From: Pseudomonadales bacterium | Lineage (GTDB): Bacteria > Pseudomonadota > Gammaproteobacteria > Pseudomonadales > UBA7239 | Assembly: GCA_028280345.1 (NCBI GenBank) | Contig: JANQLY010000023.1 | Coordinates: forward strand, 1-64,000 | Reading direction: 5' to 3' | Length of the DNA stretch: 64,000 bases | In this document: piece after piece, positions 48,221 to 56,888 of the stretch | Layout of the letters: each line of letters begins with the position of its first letter | How positions within the stretch are numbered: the first letter of the stretch is position 1 | Made by a program: the position numbers and the translations under genes | Notes under the pieces: generated by a model | What the model was told of the DNA's origin: nothing | The model's database searches: none | What the model saw: the letters and a program-made list of their open reading frames with translations, nothing else

Positions 48221-48432
48221 AAGACTAAAACTATGAGAATAAAGACCCAATAAATATAGAAAGAAACATAGAAACCACAGATATAGAAGTACAGAAAGCG
48301 AAGATATAGATAATCAAAACACAGAAAACCAAACGCAAAGAATTAAAAACGAGACATTAGCAAAGAAAGAAATAGAACGACCAACGAGAGCGATAATCAC
48401 ATGAAAGCAATTACAGCGAAAAGCTGTTTTAT
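48221..48432 (+). ncRNA. candidate small RNA or long leader, A-rich
   Basis: The 550-base gap between the SDR and hydroxylase genes holds no gene of ordinary size. From the promoter at 48186 the plus strand is strongly A-rich: by hand count 101 A and 22 T in 48221-48400, with recurring ATAGAAA, ACAGAAA and ATATAGA words. It ends in a small hairpin, ACAGC-GAAAA-GCTGT (48413-48427), followed by TTTATTA. The 5-bp stem is weak for a terminator. A 15-codon frame (48401-48448, MKAITAKSCFIIDHN) covers the hairpin. It may be a small RNA or the leader of the hydroxylase mRNA. The stretch 48433-48620 shows nothing else. Confidence 0.35.
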
Positions 48433-48635
48433 TATCGACCACAACTAAACGCAGCTTAAAAATACTGCGGCATGACCCCGAAAACAGAAACTATCGGGCT
48501 AGATCGTTTTGGCCTGAAAAATAGAAAAAGAACATAGCTGCTCACTTGCTGAGATTCAGTACCGTAGAGCTGCCAGAAATTTGATAACAAGAAGCAGAAA
48601 ACCGGCTGTTATCAGCCATTACAGGGGCGAAAGAT

Positions 48636-49910
48636 ATGCTATTGATAGCCATTTCTATCTTAACCATTGTGTTGCTAAGCATTATTGAGCTAGCCGTTGG
48701 AAAATACCGGAATATTAAAACCCACACCTCCCAGGACTCCATAACCACTCTGTGCTGCGGCATGGCTTTTACCGCAAAAGGTATGATCGGCATCCCGTTA
48801 ATTATGGTCACATACCCAACCCTTAAGGAGCACCTCGCTGTCCACTCCTATGACCTTGAAGTCAATCTTGCCGTGATTTTTCTCTCACTGGTTGCCCTGG
48901 ATCTCGGTGGTTACTGGATGCACCGACTGTTTCATCGCGTCAATATTCTATGGGATCAGCATCTGGTTCATCATAACAGTGAGGAAATGAATGTCATTAT
49001 TACCATGCGCCAAAATGTATCGTCTCTTTTTGGCATCTATGCGTTTTTTCAAGTTCCCGCAGCCATACTCGGGCTGCCTCTCGAGGCTCTGGTCAGTGCG
49101 GGAATTATTTCCCGCTTTATGCAAATCTGGTATCACACCAAATTGATACCAAAGCTCGGTATCCTGGAATACATTATCGTCACCCCCTCCATTCATCGGG
49201 TGCATCACGGCATAAACGATGAATATATCGACAAGAACTATGGTCAGGTTTTCTCCATCTGGGACAGACTATTCGGCACGTTTCAGGAAGAACTTGATGA
49301 TGTACCCGTGGTATATGGCATTCGACGCCCCTCCCACACTTCCAATGTTATACAGATGAACTATGAACACTTTATCTTGCTATGCAAAGATGCCTGGAGA
49401 ACCAACAGACTCCGGGACAAGCTGATTATCTGGTTTATGCCCACAGGGTGGCGCCCGCAAGATGTTATTAATCGCTACCCTGTCAAGCAAGTAGAAAACC
49501 CTTTCACACTCAAGAAATTCTCTATCCCGGCCCCAAAACCGGCAAAAGTCTTTTTCTGGCTTCAGGTTACACTGATCTTTATTCTGTATATTCTGACTGT
49601 CGCCAATGGCTATGACAAACAAACCCTGTTCATCTATGCATCAGCACATTTCGCCGCCCTATATGGCTTAACCGCATTAATGTCGAAAGGGAAAACTGCT
49701 ATTTATGGCGAGGGAGTAAAAATGATTATTCTGACTTACTTGCTTGTCTCCACGGGTGATCTATTTAACAGCAGCGTCCTGTTCACAGGTGCTCAATATC
49801 TGGTTATGGGTCTTTTACTCATAAACTTTACTTTCTTTATTGTTATCTACCTGTTAATGACAACCCGGCCACAGGAATCAGAAGCATCGCCAATGGTGAC
49901 ACCTCACTAG
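48636..49910 (+). CDS. fatty acid hydroxylase superfamily protein, alkylglycerol-monooxygenase-like
   Basis: A 424-residue integral membrane di-iron enzyme of the sterol desaturase/fatty acid hydroxylase family. The histidine boxes are present: HRLFH (His96-His100), HLVHH (His109-His113) and HRVHH (His187-His191). About nine hydrophobic segments are visible, with a C-terminal membrane part of some 150 residues after the catalytic domain, like the alkylglycerol monooxygenase (TMEM195) layout and longer than simple C4/C5 sterol oxidases. It probably oxidises an ether lipid, sterol or hydrocarbon in the membrane. The ATG follows AGGGGCGAAAG. Ends 5 bases before the SGNH gene on the other strand. 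Confidence 0.87.
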   Translation: MLLIAISILTIVLLSIIELAVGKYRNIKTHTSQDSITTLCCGMAFTAKGMIGIPLIMVTYPTLKEHLAVHSYDLEVNLAVIFLSLVALDLGGYWMHRLFHRVNILWDQHLVHHNSEEMNVIITMRQNVSSLFGIYAFFQVPAAILGLPLEALVSAGIISRFMQIWYHTKLIPKLGILEYIIVTPSIHRVHHGINDEYIDKNYGQVFSIWDRLFGTFQEELDDVPVVYGIRRPSHTSNVIQMNYEHFILLCKDAWRTNRLRDKLIIWFMPTGWRPQDVINRYPVKQVENPFTLKKFSIPAPKPAKVFFWLQVTLIFILYILTVANGYDKQTLFIYASAHFAALYGLTALMSKGKTAIYGEGVKMIILTYLLVSTGDLFNSSVLFTGAQYLVMGLLLINFTFFIVIYLLMTTRPQESEASPMVTPH

Positions 49911-49915
49911 TTCTA

Positions 49916-50899
49916 TTAATTCAATTGTTCAGCAATACAGTCTGCATACTTTTTGTTCAGTATATGATTTGGATGAGTTTCATTCTTCACCTGGTAGCGT
50001 GCACTCATGGGAAAATCACAATCCATCACCTTAATACCTGCCTCTTCGAAAAACGACATATAATCTTTTTTTAGATTGTTATTAGACCAAAGATAGACAA
50101 CATAGAACTCGGTACTTTCATCGTAGGCTTTCACCTCATCACGGAGCCTCTTAATCAGTTCCCGGGTTAACGTTGTTTTATTCTGCTCTGTTTCCTGAGC
50201 CGATAACAGAACACGGTATTTTTCAACAAGATTGATGAGTGCTGACTGCTCGTTAAACGGTAGTCTTTGCATTTGCCTGACGCCGCCCTCCTGCATTTTT
50301 CCTTCGACTTCATAGACATAGGGAACAATAAAATCCATGGAATTCGAATTTCGGGCCAGCATATTAACCCAATAATCTGATGCAATATTTCTGATTTCAT
50401 GATGATCGATAAAACCGTAAAGAACCACGTTCGGTGCGATGCCCTGACGAGTCAAGTGGCGAAACATCAATAATGATTGATACGTGCTATAGGCAGGAAC
50501 TGCAAAATTGACAACCTCATGGTCAGGTAACTCCTGTTGTAAATACCAGGGATAAGTTTCGTTATCAGTCACGGCAAAACCATGAGTAAAAGAGCCTCCC
50601 AGTAGTAATAACTGCTTTCTATTCGATGCCAAAAAATCCTGGTCGATATAGCTAAGACGATTGCCGGCTGATGAAACTGTAAAAATCAAATCCTCTACAT
50701 CTTCAGAATAAGCGCTGTGCATGAATTTCCCGGGCCTCAAACGCCAACCCAACCTATCGTCAATCTCAACGAGGGGCTCCCGCTCTGAAACCTGATTACC
50801 CTGCCATGGCTCATAGCCCATATAACGCAACGTTATCTCCGCTACCACCAGCGCGACTAATGTGGCGATCAAAATTAATAGCAGATTAACAAGCTTCAT
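49916..50899 (-). CDS. SGNH/GDSL-fold exported protein
   Basis: A 327-residue protein with an N-terminal membrane anchor or signal (residues 4-20, VNLLLILIATLVALVVA). The SGNH hydrolase fold is suggested by the nucleophile block LLLGGSFTHGF (Ser103), by NFAVPAYSTYQSLL (block II to III; the usual Gly-Asn pattern is blurred) and by a C-terminal NETHPNHILNKKYA with the catalytic His and Asn. Such proteins de-acylate or acetylate cell-envelope sugars and lipids. The substrate is unknown. Convergent with the membrane hydroxylase. Confidence 0.75.
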   Translation of the reverse strand: MKLVNLLLILIATLVALVVAEITLRYMGYEPWQGNQVSEREPLVEIDDRLGWRLRPGKFMHSAYSEDVEDLIFTVSSAGNRLSYIDQDFLASNRKQLLLLGGSFTHGFAVTDNETYPWYLQQELPDHEVVNFAVPAYSTYQSLLMFRHLTRQGIAPNVVLYGFIDHHEIRNIASDYWVNMLARNSNSMDFIVPYVYEVEGKMQEGGVRQMQRLPFNEQSALINLVEKYRVLLSAQETEQNKTTLTRELIKRLRDEVKAYDESTEFYVVYLWSNNNLKKDYMSFFEEAGIKVMDCDFPMSARYQVKNETHPNHILNKKYADCIAEQLN

Positions 50900-51042
50900 A
50901 TACTTTAATAGACCTTACGGAGCCCCTGAATGACTTTTTCTCAACAGTACGGTGTTTATCCTCACATTTTACGGGTTAAAGCTTTTGCCTGGAATCCTTC
51001 AATCCGGTATCTTCATGTCAGAGATTCTTTAGATGAGCACCT

Positions 51043-51879
51043 ATGACTCAACATATTCTGATTACAGGCGCCTCTTCCGGTATCGGGTTTACCAGCGCCA
51101 TTGCCATGGCTCAGCGTGGCTACCAGGTATTTGCCGGTTATCGTCGCCCCGAAGATGGCCAGCGACTTGACACACTCCATGAAAATATCACCGCAATCAA
51201 GCTCGATATCACCCAGGCTGCCGATATAGAACAAGCCGTTGCAGCGATTGAGAAAGTAGTTTCTACCAGCAACCGGCTGATTATTTTCAATAACGCCGGT
51301 ATCGCAGTAGCCTCCCCGCTGGAGTTTTTACCGCTGAATGAGTTTGAAGAGCAGTTGAACATTAATGTCACCGCTCAGCTCGCCGTAACCCAGGCCTTTC
51401 TTCCCCTGCTACGCCAGGTGAAAGATGGGCGGATTATTTTCAACAGTTCAGTATCCGGCTTTATCAGCATTCCCTGTGTCGGCGCCTATGCCGCAAGCAA
51501 GCACGCCCTGGAAGCAATGGCCGATGCCTTGCGCCGCGAACTCGCAGTCACCTCAGCAATCAAGGTCAGCGTACTGGAGCCTGGCAGCCTGAATACCCCG
51601 ATCTGGCAACGCTCGCTGGAGCGGGTTGAACAACTGCTCGACAACACGGGTGATGACCAGAAAGCGTTATATAAAAAGCTCATTACTGCCACCCGGGAGT
51701 CCGCAGGTGAGGCCAAACCCTCGGACAACCTGATTCTAACCCCCCTGATTCACGCCTGTGAGACAGCAAATCCTAAATCCCGTTATCTCGTGGGACAGAA
51801 TGCGTGGCTGTTTCGCCTGCTCTCTCGCTTTGCTCCGGAGGCTGTGGTGGACTTTCTGATATATCGGCAGTATAGATGA
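51043..51879 (+). CDS. short-chain dehydrogenase/reductase (SDR)
   Basis: A 278-residue classical SDR: ILITGASSGIG (residues 5-15), KLDITQ, IFNNAGIA, the Ser of FNSSVSGF and YAASKHALEAM with Tyr and Lys. The N-terminal Arg-Arg-Pro after strand 2 (AGYRRPED) suggests NADPH. The C-terminal segment ends AVVDFLIYRQYR. It shares the fold but little sequence with the SDR at 47.3 kb. The start has a weak site. The stop codon lies inside a short direct repeat. It could serve the acyl-CoA locus that follows. Confidence 0.9.
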   Translation: MTQHILITGASSGIGFTSAIAMAQRGYQVFAGYRRPEDGQRLDTLHENITAIKLDITQAADIEQAVAAIEKVVSTSNRLIIFNNAGIAVASPLEFLPLNEFEEQLNINVTAQLAVTQAFLPLLRQVKDGRIIFNSSVSGFISIPCVGAYAASKHALEAMADALRRELAVTSAIKVSVLEPGSLNTPIWQRSLERVEQLLDNTGDDQKALYKKLITATRESAGEAKPSDNLILTPLIHACETANPKSRYLVGQNAWLFRLLSRFAPEAVVDFLIYRQYR

Positions 51880-51910
51880 AGGTAGATTGACGCTATAGAT
51901 GAAAGTAGAT
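51871..51910. repeat. short imperfect direct repeat
   Basis: TATAGATGAAGGTAGAT (51871-51887) and TATAGATGAAAGTAGAT (51894-51910), one mismatch, 23 bases apart start to start. The first copy contains the SDR stop codon. A CGCTATAGAT motif recurs near 51990. No clear role. Confidence 0.5.
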
Positions 51911-52078
51911 CGTAGCGTCCCCCCTTCTTCCAGAGTACTGACTTTCCCGGAGTAAAAATTTAATACGTATATTCTGGTAGGGACAACGCTATAGATACCA
52001 CCTACTCTAGCGCTTCCATTTTTTCATTCACAGTTTTTTAACCTGTTGATTTCTAACACTTAATCCAAGGAGAACGTT

Positions 52079-52525
52079 ATGTCGTCACAAGATACCGACG
52101 TATTACGTGCGAGCTTTGACCTTGGCTTTACCTATACCCGATCGACCGGCCCGGTGATTGGTCAGTTTCTGACCTCACTGCGCAACCGCAAGATCCAGGG
52201 TATCAAGGGAAGCAATGGTCGCGTGATCTGTCCCCCGACAGAATACGACCCGCAAACCGCCGAAGAACTCACCGAAATGGTAGACCTCGCAGAAACCGGT
52301 ACGGTAACTGCCTGGTCCTGGGTCGTTGAGCCCCGCCCCAAGCACCACCTGGACAAGCCCTTTGCCTGGGCACTGATCCAGATCGATGGTGCTGACACTG
52401 CCATGTTGCACATGGTAGATGCGGGTTCCGAAGAAAACATGAAAACCGGCATGAAAGTCAAAGTGCGTTGGGCTGAAGAGACCACGGGCTTTATGACTGA
52501 CATCGCCTGTTTTGAACCCGCATAG
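52079..52525 (+). CDS. DUF35 OB-fold protein without zinc ribbon
   Basis: A 148-residue protein of the DUF35/OB-fold acyl-CoA-associated family that partners thiolase-like enzymes. The N-terminal rubredoxin-like knuckle, normally CxxCG before the Pro-Pro motif, is degenerate here: GIKGSNGRVICPPTEYDP has no CxxC. The OB-fold follows (AETGTVTAWSWVV, FAWALIQIDGADTAMLHMVD, GMKVKVRWAEETTG). It has a strong AAGGAG site. First gene of the operon with a second DUF35 gene and two thiolase-like genes. Confidence 0.87.
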   Translation: MSSQDTDVLRASFDLGFTYTRSTGPVIGQFLTSLRNRKIQGIKGSNGRVICPPTEYDPQTAEELTEMVDLAETGTVTAWSWVVEPRPKHHLDKPFAWALIQIDGADTAMLHMVDAGSEENMKTGMKVKVRWAEETTGFMTDIACFEPA

Positions 52526-52535
52526 GAGGTATCAC

Positions 52536-53081
52536 ATGAGCGAAGATACAAACGATTTTGTTGAGATTATGGAATCTCCTATTGTGCTGGGTTACAACTT
52601 TTCAGCTGGACACGCGACATCCAGGTTCTTACGCGAGATCAAGAAAGGTAATTTATACGGCCAACGTTCTTCAGTAACCGGTAAAGTCATTGTGCCACCT
52701 CGTGGTTCTGACCCTGAAACAGGAACAGCCACCCATGAAGAAGTTAAACTCGCCGAAACGGGAACAGTGATTTCTTTCACGATTGTTCACATTCCAATTC
52801 CTAACAACCCCATTCAACCGCCTTACATTATTGCCAATATTGTGCTGGACGGTTCTGATCAAACTTTCATTCACCTGGTAAGTGAGTGTGAGAACGATCA
52901 AATTACTCAAGGCACTCGCCTTGAAGCGGTCTGGAAAGATGAAAGCGAATGGGACTACACCTTCGAAAACGTCAAATATTTCCGCCCAATCGATGAGCCG
53001 GTCGTAGATATTGATAAATTAAAAGCAGAGCGTCTTGCCGAAGCAGAAGCCTGGGTTAAGGCAAATGGAGGTGACAAATGA
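52536..53081 (+). CDS. second DUF35 OB-fold protein without zinc ribbon
   Basis: A 181-residue paralogue type of the preceding protein. Again the ribbon cysteines are missing (QRSSVTGKVIVPPRGSDP). The OB-fold is AETGTVISFTIVHI, PPYIIANIVLDGSDQTFIHLV, GTRLEAVWKDE. A C-terminal helix (VDIDKLKAERLAEAEAWV) is added. The ATG at 52536 has a near-perfect AGGAGG site and starts 10 bases after the first stop. Base composition is lower in G+C than the first copy (26 of 60 at 52561-52620 against 36 of 60 at 52141-52200, counted by hand). It overlaps the next gene by 4 bases. Confidence 0.87.
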   Translation: MSEDTNDFVEIMESPIVLGYNFSAGHATSRFLREIKKGNLYGQRSSVTGKVIVPPRGSDPETGTATHEEVKLAETGTVISFTIVHIPIPNNPIQPPYIIANIVLDGSDQTFIHLVSECENDQITQGTRLEAVWKDESEWDYTFENVKYFRPIDEPVVDIDKLKAERLAEAEAWVKANGGDK

Positions 53082-54136
53082 GAGAAGTAGCTGTTGTTGC
53101 CTACGCGCAAACCGACATGGTTCGCGACGCCGGTGCTAAAAACGACGTTGAAATGGTAATGGAAGTTTGTGATAGCGTTAAAGCACAAACTAACCTTAAA
53201 CAACATGATCTGGATTTCACATGCTCAGGTTCTTGTGACTATCTTGGTGGTGCTGCGTTTGCGTTCGTATTAGCGGTTGATGCATTAGGTGCCTGGCCAC
53301 CTATTTCAGAATCACACGTTGAAATGGATGCCGCCTGGGCTTTGTATGAAGCCTGGCTAAAAATCCAAACCGGCCATATCGATACTGCATTGATCTATGG
53401 ATTTGGTAAAACATCCATGGGTGATTTACCCGGTGTAATCACTCTTCAACAAGACCCCTACTACGTGATGCCACTTTGGGCTGACCCAACCAGCATGAAT
53501 GCGATCCAGGCACGCTCTTTATTGGAAGCGGGCAAAATCACTGAAGAGCAAATGGCTGAGGTGGTAGTTCGTAGCCGTGCAAATGCGAAAAACAATCCAA
53601 GAGCACAGTTAAAGGGTGACCACACCGTTGAGCAGTTATTGGCAGAGCCTATGTACACTTCGCCTTTACGCAAACACGATTTACCGCCGATTACTGACGG
53701 TGCTTCTGCAATTATTATCTCTGCAAAAGGTAAAGCAGAAGAACTGTGTGACCGTCCGGCTTATATCACTGGCATCGATCACCGCATCGAGTCTCACTAC
53801 ATCGGTTCTCGTGACCTGACTGTATCCGACTCTACCCGTATCGCAGGTGAAAAAGCCGGCGTTAACAACGGCAAAGTCGACATTGCCGAAATCCATGCGC
53901 CATACTCCTACCAGGAATTAATGGTTAAAGATGCCTTAGGTCTAGGCGATGACACCGTAATCAACCCATCCGGTGGATCTCTAGCCGGTAACATCGTGAT
54001 GTCTGGCGGCCTGGATCGTATTGGTGAATGTGCTACTCGCATCATGAGTGGTGAAGCTGATCGCGGCGTTGCTCACGCAACTTCTGGAGTGTGTTTGCAA
54101 CAAAACCTCGTTGCAGTTTTAGAGGGGGGTAAATAA
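53078..54136 (+). CDS. thiolase-like protein, aldolase-type candidate
   Basis: A 352-residue thiolase-fold protein. Blocks: VAVVAYAQTDMVRD, IDTALIYGFGKTSMGD, ITDGASAIIISA (residue 207 region), EIHAPYSYQELMVKDALGLG and NPSGGSLAGNIVMSGGLDRIGE. At the position of the nucleophilic cysteine (the usual NSNCATG) the sequence reads SHVEMDAAWALY, so no cysteine. In the NPSGG loop, GHP is replaced. This pattern, with a DUF35 partner, resembles Ltp2-type retro-aldolases of steroid side-chain breakdown. Overlaps the DUF35 gene by 4 bases. Confidence 0.85.
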   Translation: MREVAVVAYAQTDMVRDAGAKNDVEMVMEVCDSVKAQTNLKQHDLDFTCSGSCDYLGGAAFAFVLAVDALGAWPPISESHVEMDAAWALYEAWLKIQTGHIDTALIYGFGKTSMGDLPGVITLQQDPYYVMPLWADPTSMNAIQARSLLEAGKITEEQMAEVVVRSRANAKNNPRAQLKGDHTVEQLLAEPMYTSPLRKHDLPPITDGASAIIISAKGKAEELCDRPAYITGIDHRIESHYIGSRDLTVSDSTRIAGEKAGVNNGKVDIAEIHAPYSYQELMVKDALGLGDDTVINPSGGSLAGNIVMSGGLDRIGECATRIMSGEADRGVAHATSGVCLQQNLVAVLEGGK

Positions 54137-54138
54137 TC

Positions 54139-55302
54139 ATGGCTAATAATTGTGCTGTAGTTGGTATCGGCCAGTCCGAGAAATACCAGGTAACCATTAA
54201 AAAATCCATGGCTGGCCTTGTACGCGAAGCTGCACTGGAGGCCTTAAAAGACGCAAACTGCACCTGGGACGACATCGATGCCGTTATCATCGGTAAAGCG
54301 CCTGACTTCTTTGAAGGTGTGGTTATGCCAGAACTGTATCTGGCAGATGCTCTGGGCTGTGTTGGCAAACCCATGCTACGTGTTCACACGGCAGGTTCTG
54401 TAGGTGGCTCAACAGCGATCGTTGCGTCCTCCTACATTCAAAGTGGCCAGTTCAATCGTGTTCTAACCGTTGCTTACGAAAAGCAATCGGAATCAAACGC
54501 GATGTGGGCATTGTCTTCCCAGCAACCTTTCAGTGTTCACTTTAACGCGGGCGCTGGCGGTTTCTTTGCTCCGATTATTCGTGAGTATATGCGCCGCTCC
54601 AAAGCACCAGAAGATCTCGGCTGTAAAGTGGCAATGAAAGATCGTCGCCACGCGTTGTTAAACCCACGTGCACACATGCATGAAAATCCAGAAGATATCG
54701 ACCTGCAAAAATACATGGATTCGTTCATGTTATGGGAGCCTCTGCGCTTCTCTGAAGTATGTCCGTCTTCTGATGGCGCTTGTGCCATGGTATTGGCCAG
54801 CGAAGATGCTGCAAAGTCCTGCCCTAACCCTGCCTGGGTTCACGGTACGGCTATGCGCTCTGAGCCAACTACATTTCCATGGCGCGATGAGGTAAACCCA
54901 CAGGCTGGTATCGATTGTGCGAAAGACGTGTACGCTCAAGCGGGCATCACCAACCCTCGCAAGGAAATCGACATGGCCGAAGTCTATGTACCGTTTTCCT
55001 GGTACGAGCCAATGTGGCTGGAAAACCTCGGCTTCTCTGAAGTTAACCAGGGCTGGAAACTTACCGAGGAAGGCGCCACTTACATCGAAGGTGGTGACAT
55101 TCCCTGGAACTGTTCCGGTGGGGTTATGTCATCCAACCCGATCGGCGCCTCCGGTATGATTCGCTTTGCCGAAGCAGCACTGCAAGTGCGCGGCATGGCC
55201 GGTGACCACCAGGTAGACGGTTGTAAAACTGCCCTAGGCCACGCCTACGGCGGTGGCGCTCAATTCTACGCAATGTGGGTTGTACGCTCCGAGAAGCCAT
55301 AG
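54139..55302 (+). CDS. second thiolase-like protein, aldolase-type candidate
   Basis: A 387-residue SCP-x/thiolase-fold protein. Blocks: CAVVGIGQSEKYQ, IDAVIIGKAPDFFEGV, VLTVAYEKQSESNAM, VCPSSDGACAMVLAS, EVYVPFSWYEPMWLENLGF and NCSGGVMSSNPIGASGMIRFAEAA, with GHAYGGGAQFYAMWV at the end. The nucleophile region reads VHTAGSVGGSTA, with Gly where thiolases have Cys. It probably pairs with one of the two DUF35 proteins. It starts 2 bases after the previous gene, behind GAGGGGGG. Ends at the terminator at 55326. Confidence 0.87.
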   Translation: MANNCAVVGIGQSEKYQVTIKKSMAGLVREAALEALKDANCTWDDIDAVIIGKAPDFFEGVVMPELYLADALGCVGKPMLRVHTAGSVGGSTAIVASSYIQSGQFNRVLTVAYEKQSESNAMWALSSQQPFSVHFNAGAGGFFAPIIREYMRRSKAPEDLGCKVAMKDRRHALLNPRAHMHENPEDIDLQKYMDSFMLWEPLRFSEVCPSSDGACAMVLASEDAAKSCPNPAWVHGTAMRSEPTTFPWRDEVNPQAGIDCAKDVYAQAGITNPRKEIDMAEVYVPFSWYEPMWLENLGFSEVNQGWKLTEEGATYIEGGDIPWNCSGGVMSSNPIGASGMIRFAEAALQVRGMAGDHQVDGCKTALGHAYGGGAQFYAMWVVRSEKP

Positions 55303-55325
55303 ACCTTTAGTCAAAGGTTTAAAAG

Positions 55326-55354
55326 AAAAGGCCAGCTTTATGCTGGCCTTTTTT
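55326..55354 (+). terminator. terminator of the DUF35/thiolase operon
   Basis: AAAAGGCCAGC (55326-55336) pairs with GCTGGCCTTTT (55342-55352), with loop TTTAT and a T-run. The core AGGCCAGCTTTATGCTGGCC and T-run recur identically at 56889-56913. Confidence 0.92.
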
Positions 55355-55451
55355 ATGCAATGCATATCAACTTGCAATAGAAAATTTAGCTGCTATTATT
55401 TCTCTGTAATGCCACAGGGTGTGGCCACTAACAAATACAGGGAGTTATCTA

Positions 55452-56852
55452 ATGCGCTTGTTACTTTCTTGCCTTCTTATCATTTCCAGCCTGCAAATCA
55501 TTGGCTGCGCCAACATGAAGACCGTTGATCGCACAACACAATTACCCAAATATCATGGAGATCAATCCGGCAAAGCTATTCATCTTGATGTCCAACAACG
55601 CTTAGTGATTATGAACAGCTTTGAGGAATACTGTGCCGAACCCAGCCCCGATGCACTGGCTGCTTACTCCGCCTCACTTGGGTTCGGCTTTAGCGACTCG
55701 ACAAAAAAAGCGGCTTCACTCTCACAAGCATTGCAGAGCTCAGCAGCCAGTATTGGTCTGCGCACCCAATCCATCACATTGATGCGCGACGCACTCTATC
55801 GTATGTGTGAAGCCTATATGAACAATTCACTAGATCGCGCTCAGGTCGCTGTGTTGCTAAATCGCAGCCAGGATCTGACCGCAGTTATTCTCGCTGTAGA
55901 GCAATTAACTGGTGCCACCGCTGCTAATCAAGCGCTCCTGACCAGTACTGCCAGCTCTCAAGCATCTGCAATACTTGCCAATACCCAAGAAAAGCTGGAT
56001 GCTGTAGCAAAGGAGAAAGAGCGCAAACAGGCTAATTACTTAAAAGCTATAGAAAAACAAAACACGCTACAAACAGAGGTTGATCACCTAAAGCAAACCA
56101 GCCACCCCACAGCTGCCCAGCAGGAGGAACTACGCAAAGAGGAACTACGCAAAAAAGAACCTGAGCTTACTACAGCAAAGCAAGAAGCAGCTTTACTCAA
56201 AGACGAATATGATCTCCTCGTACAAAATCACGAAGAACTACTGGATATTCGAGATACCGCCTTAACAAGCTCGATTGCCACCGTCTCCAGTAGCGGGCAA
56301 TCCAGCACCATCTCACAGGCAAATACAATCGACAAAGCCACACCGGATACAATTGTGAATGCAGTACAAAACATGGTAACCGAGGTACTGAAAAAATCCT
56401 ATGTCACTGACTATTGCATGGCCATGATTGTATCACCCCCTATATTTGAACAAAACGACTCTCCTCAAAGCCCTTGGCAACACCAGATAACATGGAACCT
56501 ATGCACTCAGATCATCCTCGCTGAGCATAAAGGTGAAGAAGATAGTGCAAGTTTAGAAGCCCTTTCCAAAAGTCTTTTAATTTCTGTTGAAGGGTATGCC
56601 GCTACTGCACAAGCAGACCAAGAGAAGAATCAAAACCAGATAGATGAAATTAAAATAAAACAGAAAGAGATTGAGTTAAAACAGGAGGAGCTTGAATTAA
56701 AACAAAAGAAACTCGAAAAAGAAAAAGAGCAGTTTAAAGAGGAAAAGCAGAAACAAGCTAAACAAGAGCTTCAGAAAAATGATAGCAATATCACTTCGAC
56801 GCCAGGGACAACTAGCGAGACTCTCCAAAGCCCCGAGTCACAAGACACTTAG
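55452..56852 (+). CDS. coiled-coil lipoprotein, function unknown
   Basis: A 466-residue lipoprotein. Signal peptide with lipobox LQIIGC; the mature protein starts at Cys18 (CANMKTVD). Residues 40-170 are helical with conserved-looking cysteines (EEYCAEPSPDALAAYSASL, YRMCEAYMNNSL). Two coiled coils follow: residues about 175-275 (KEKERKQANYLKAIEKQ; EELRKEELRKKEPEL with a small internal repeat) and a very regular charged one at 395-450 (EIELKQEELELKQKKLEKEK). The ATG at 55452 is preferred over an upstream in-frame start because it begins the signal peptide and follows GGGAG. No family recognised. Bracketed by two identical terminators. Confidence 0.75.
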   Translation: MRLLLSCLLIISSLQIIGCANMKTVDRTTQLPKYHGDQSGKAIHLDVQQRLVIMNSFEEYCAEPSPDALAAYSASLGFGFSDSTKKAASLSQALQSSAASIGLRTQSITLMRDALYRMCEAYMNNSLDRAQVAVLLNRSQDLTAVILAVEQLTGATAANQALLTSTASSQASAILANTQEKLDAVAKEKERKQANYLKAIEKQNTLQTEVDHLKQTSHPTAAQQEELRKEELRKKEPELTTAKQEAALLKDEYDLLVQNHEELLDIRDTALTSSIATVSSSGQSSTISQANTIDKATPDTIVNAVQNMVTEVLKKSYVTDYCMAMIVSPPIFEQNDSPQSPWQHQITWNLCTQIILAEHKGEEDSASLEALSKSLLISVEGYAATAQADQEKNQNQIDEIKIKQKEIELKQEELELKQKKLEKEKEQFKEEKQKQAKQELQKNDSNITSTPGTTSETLQSPESQDT

Positions 56853-56888
56853 TGGCAAACATATTGGAATTATGCACAAACTTGCTAG

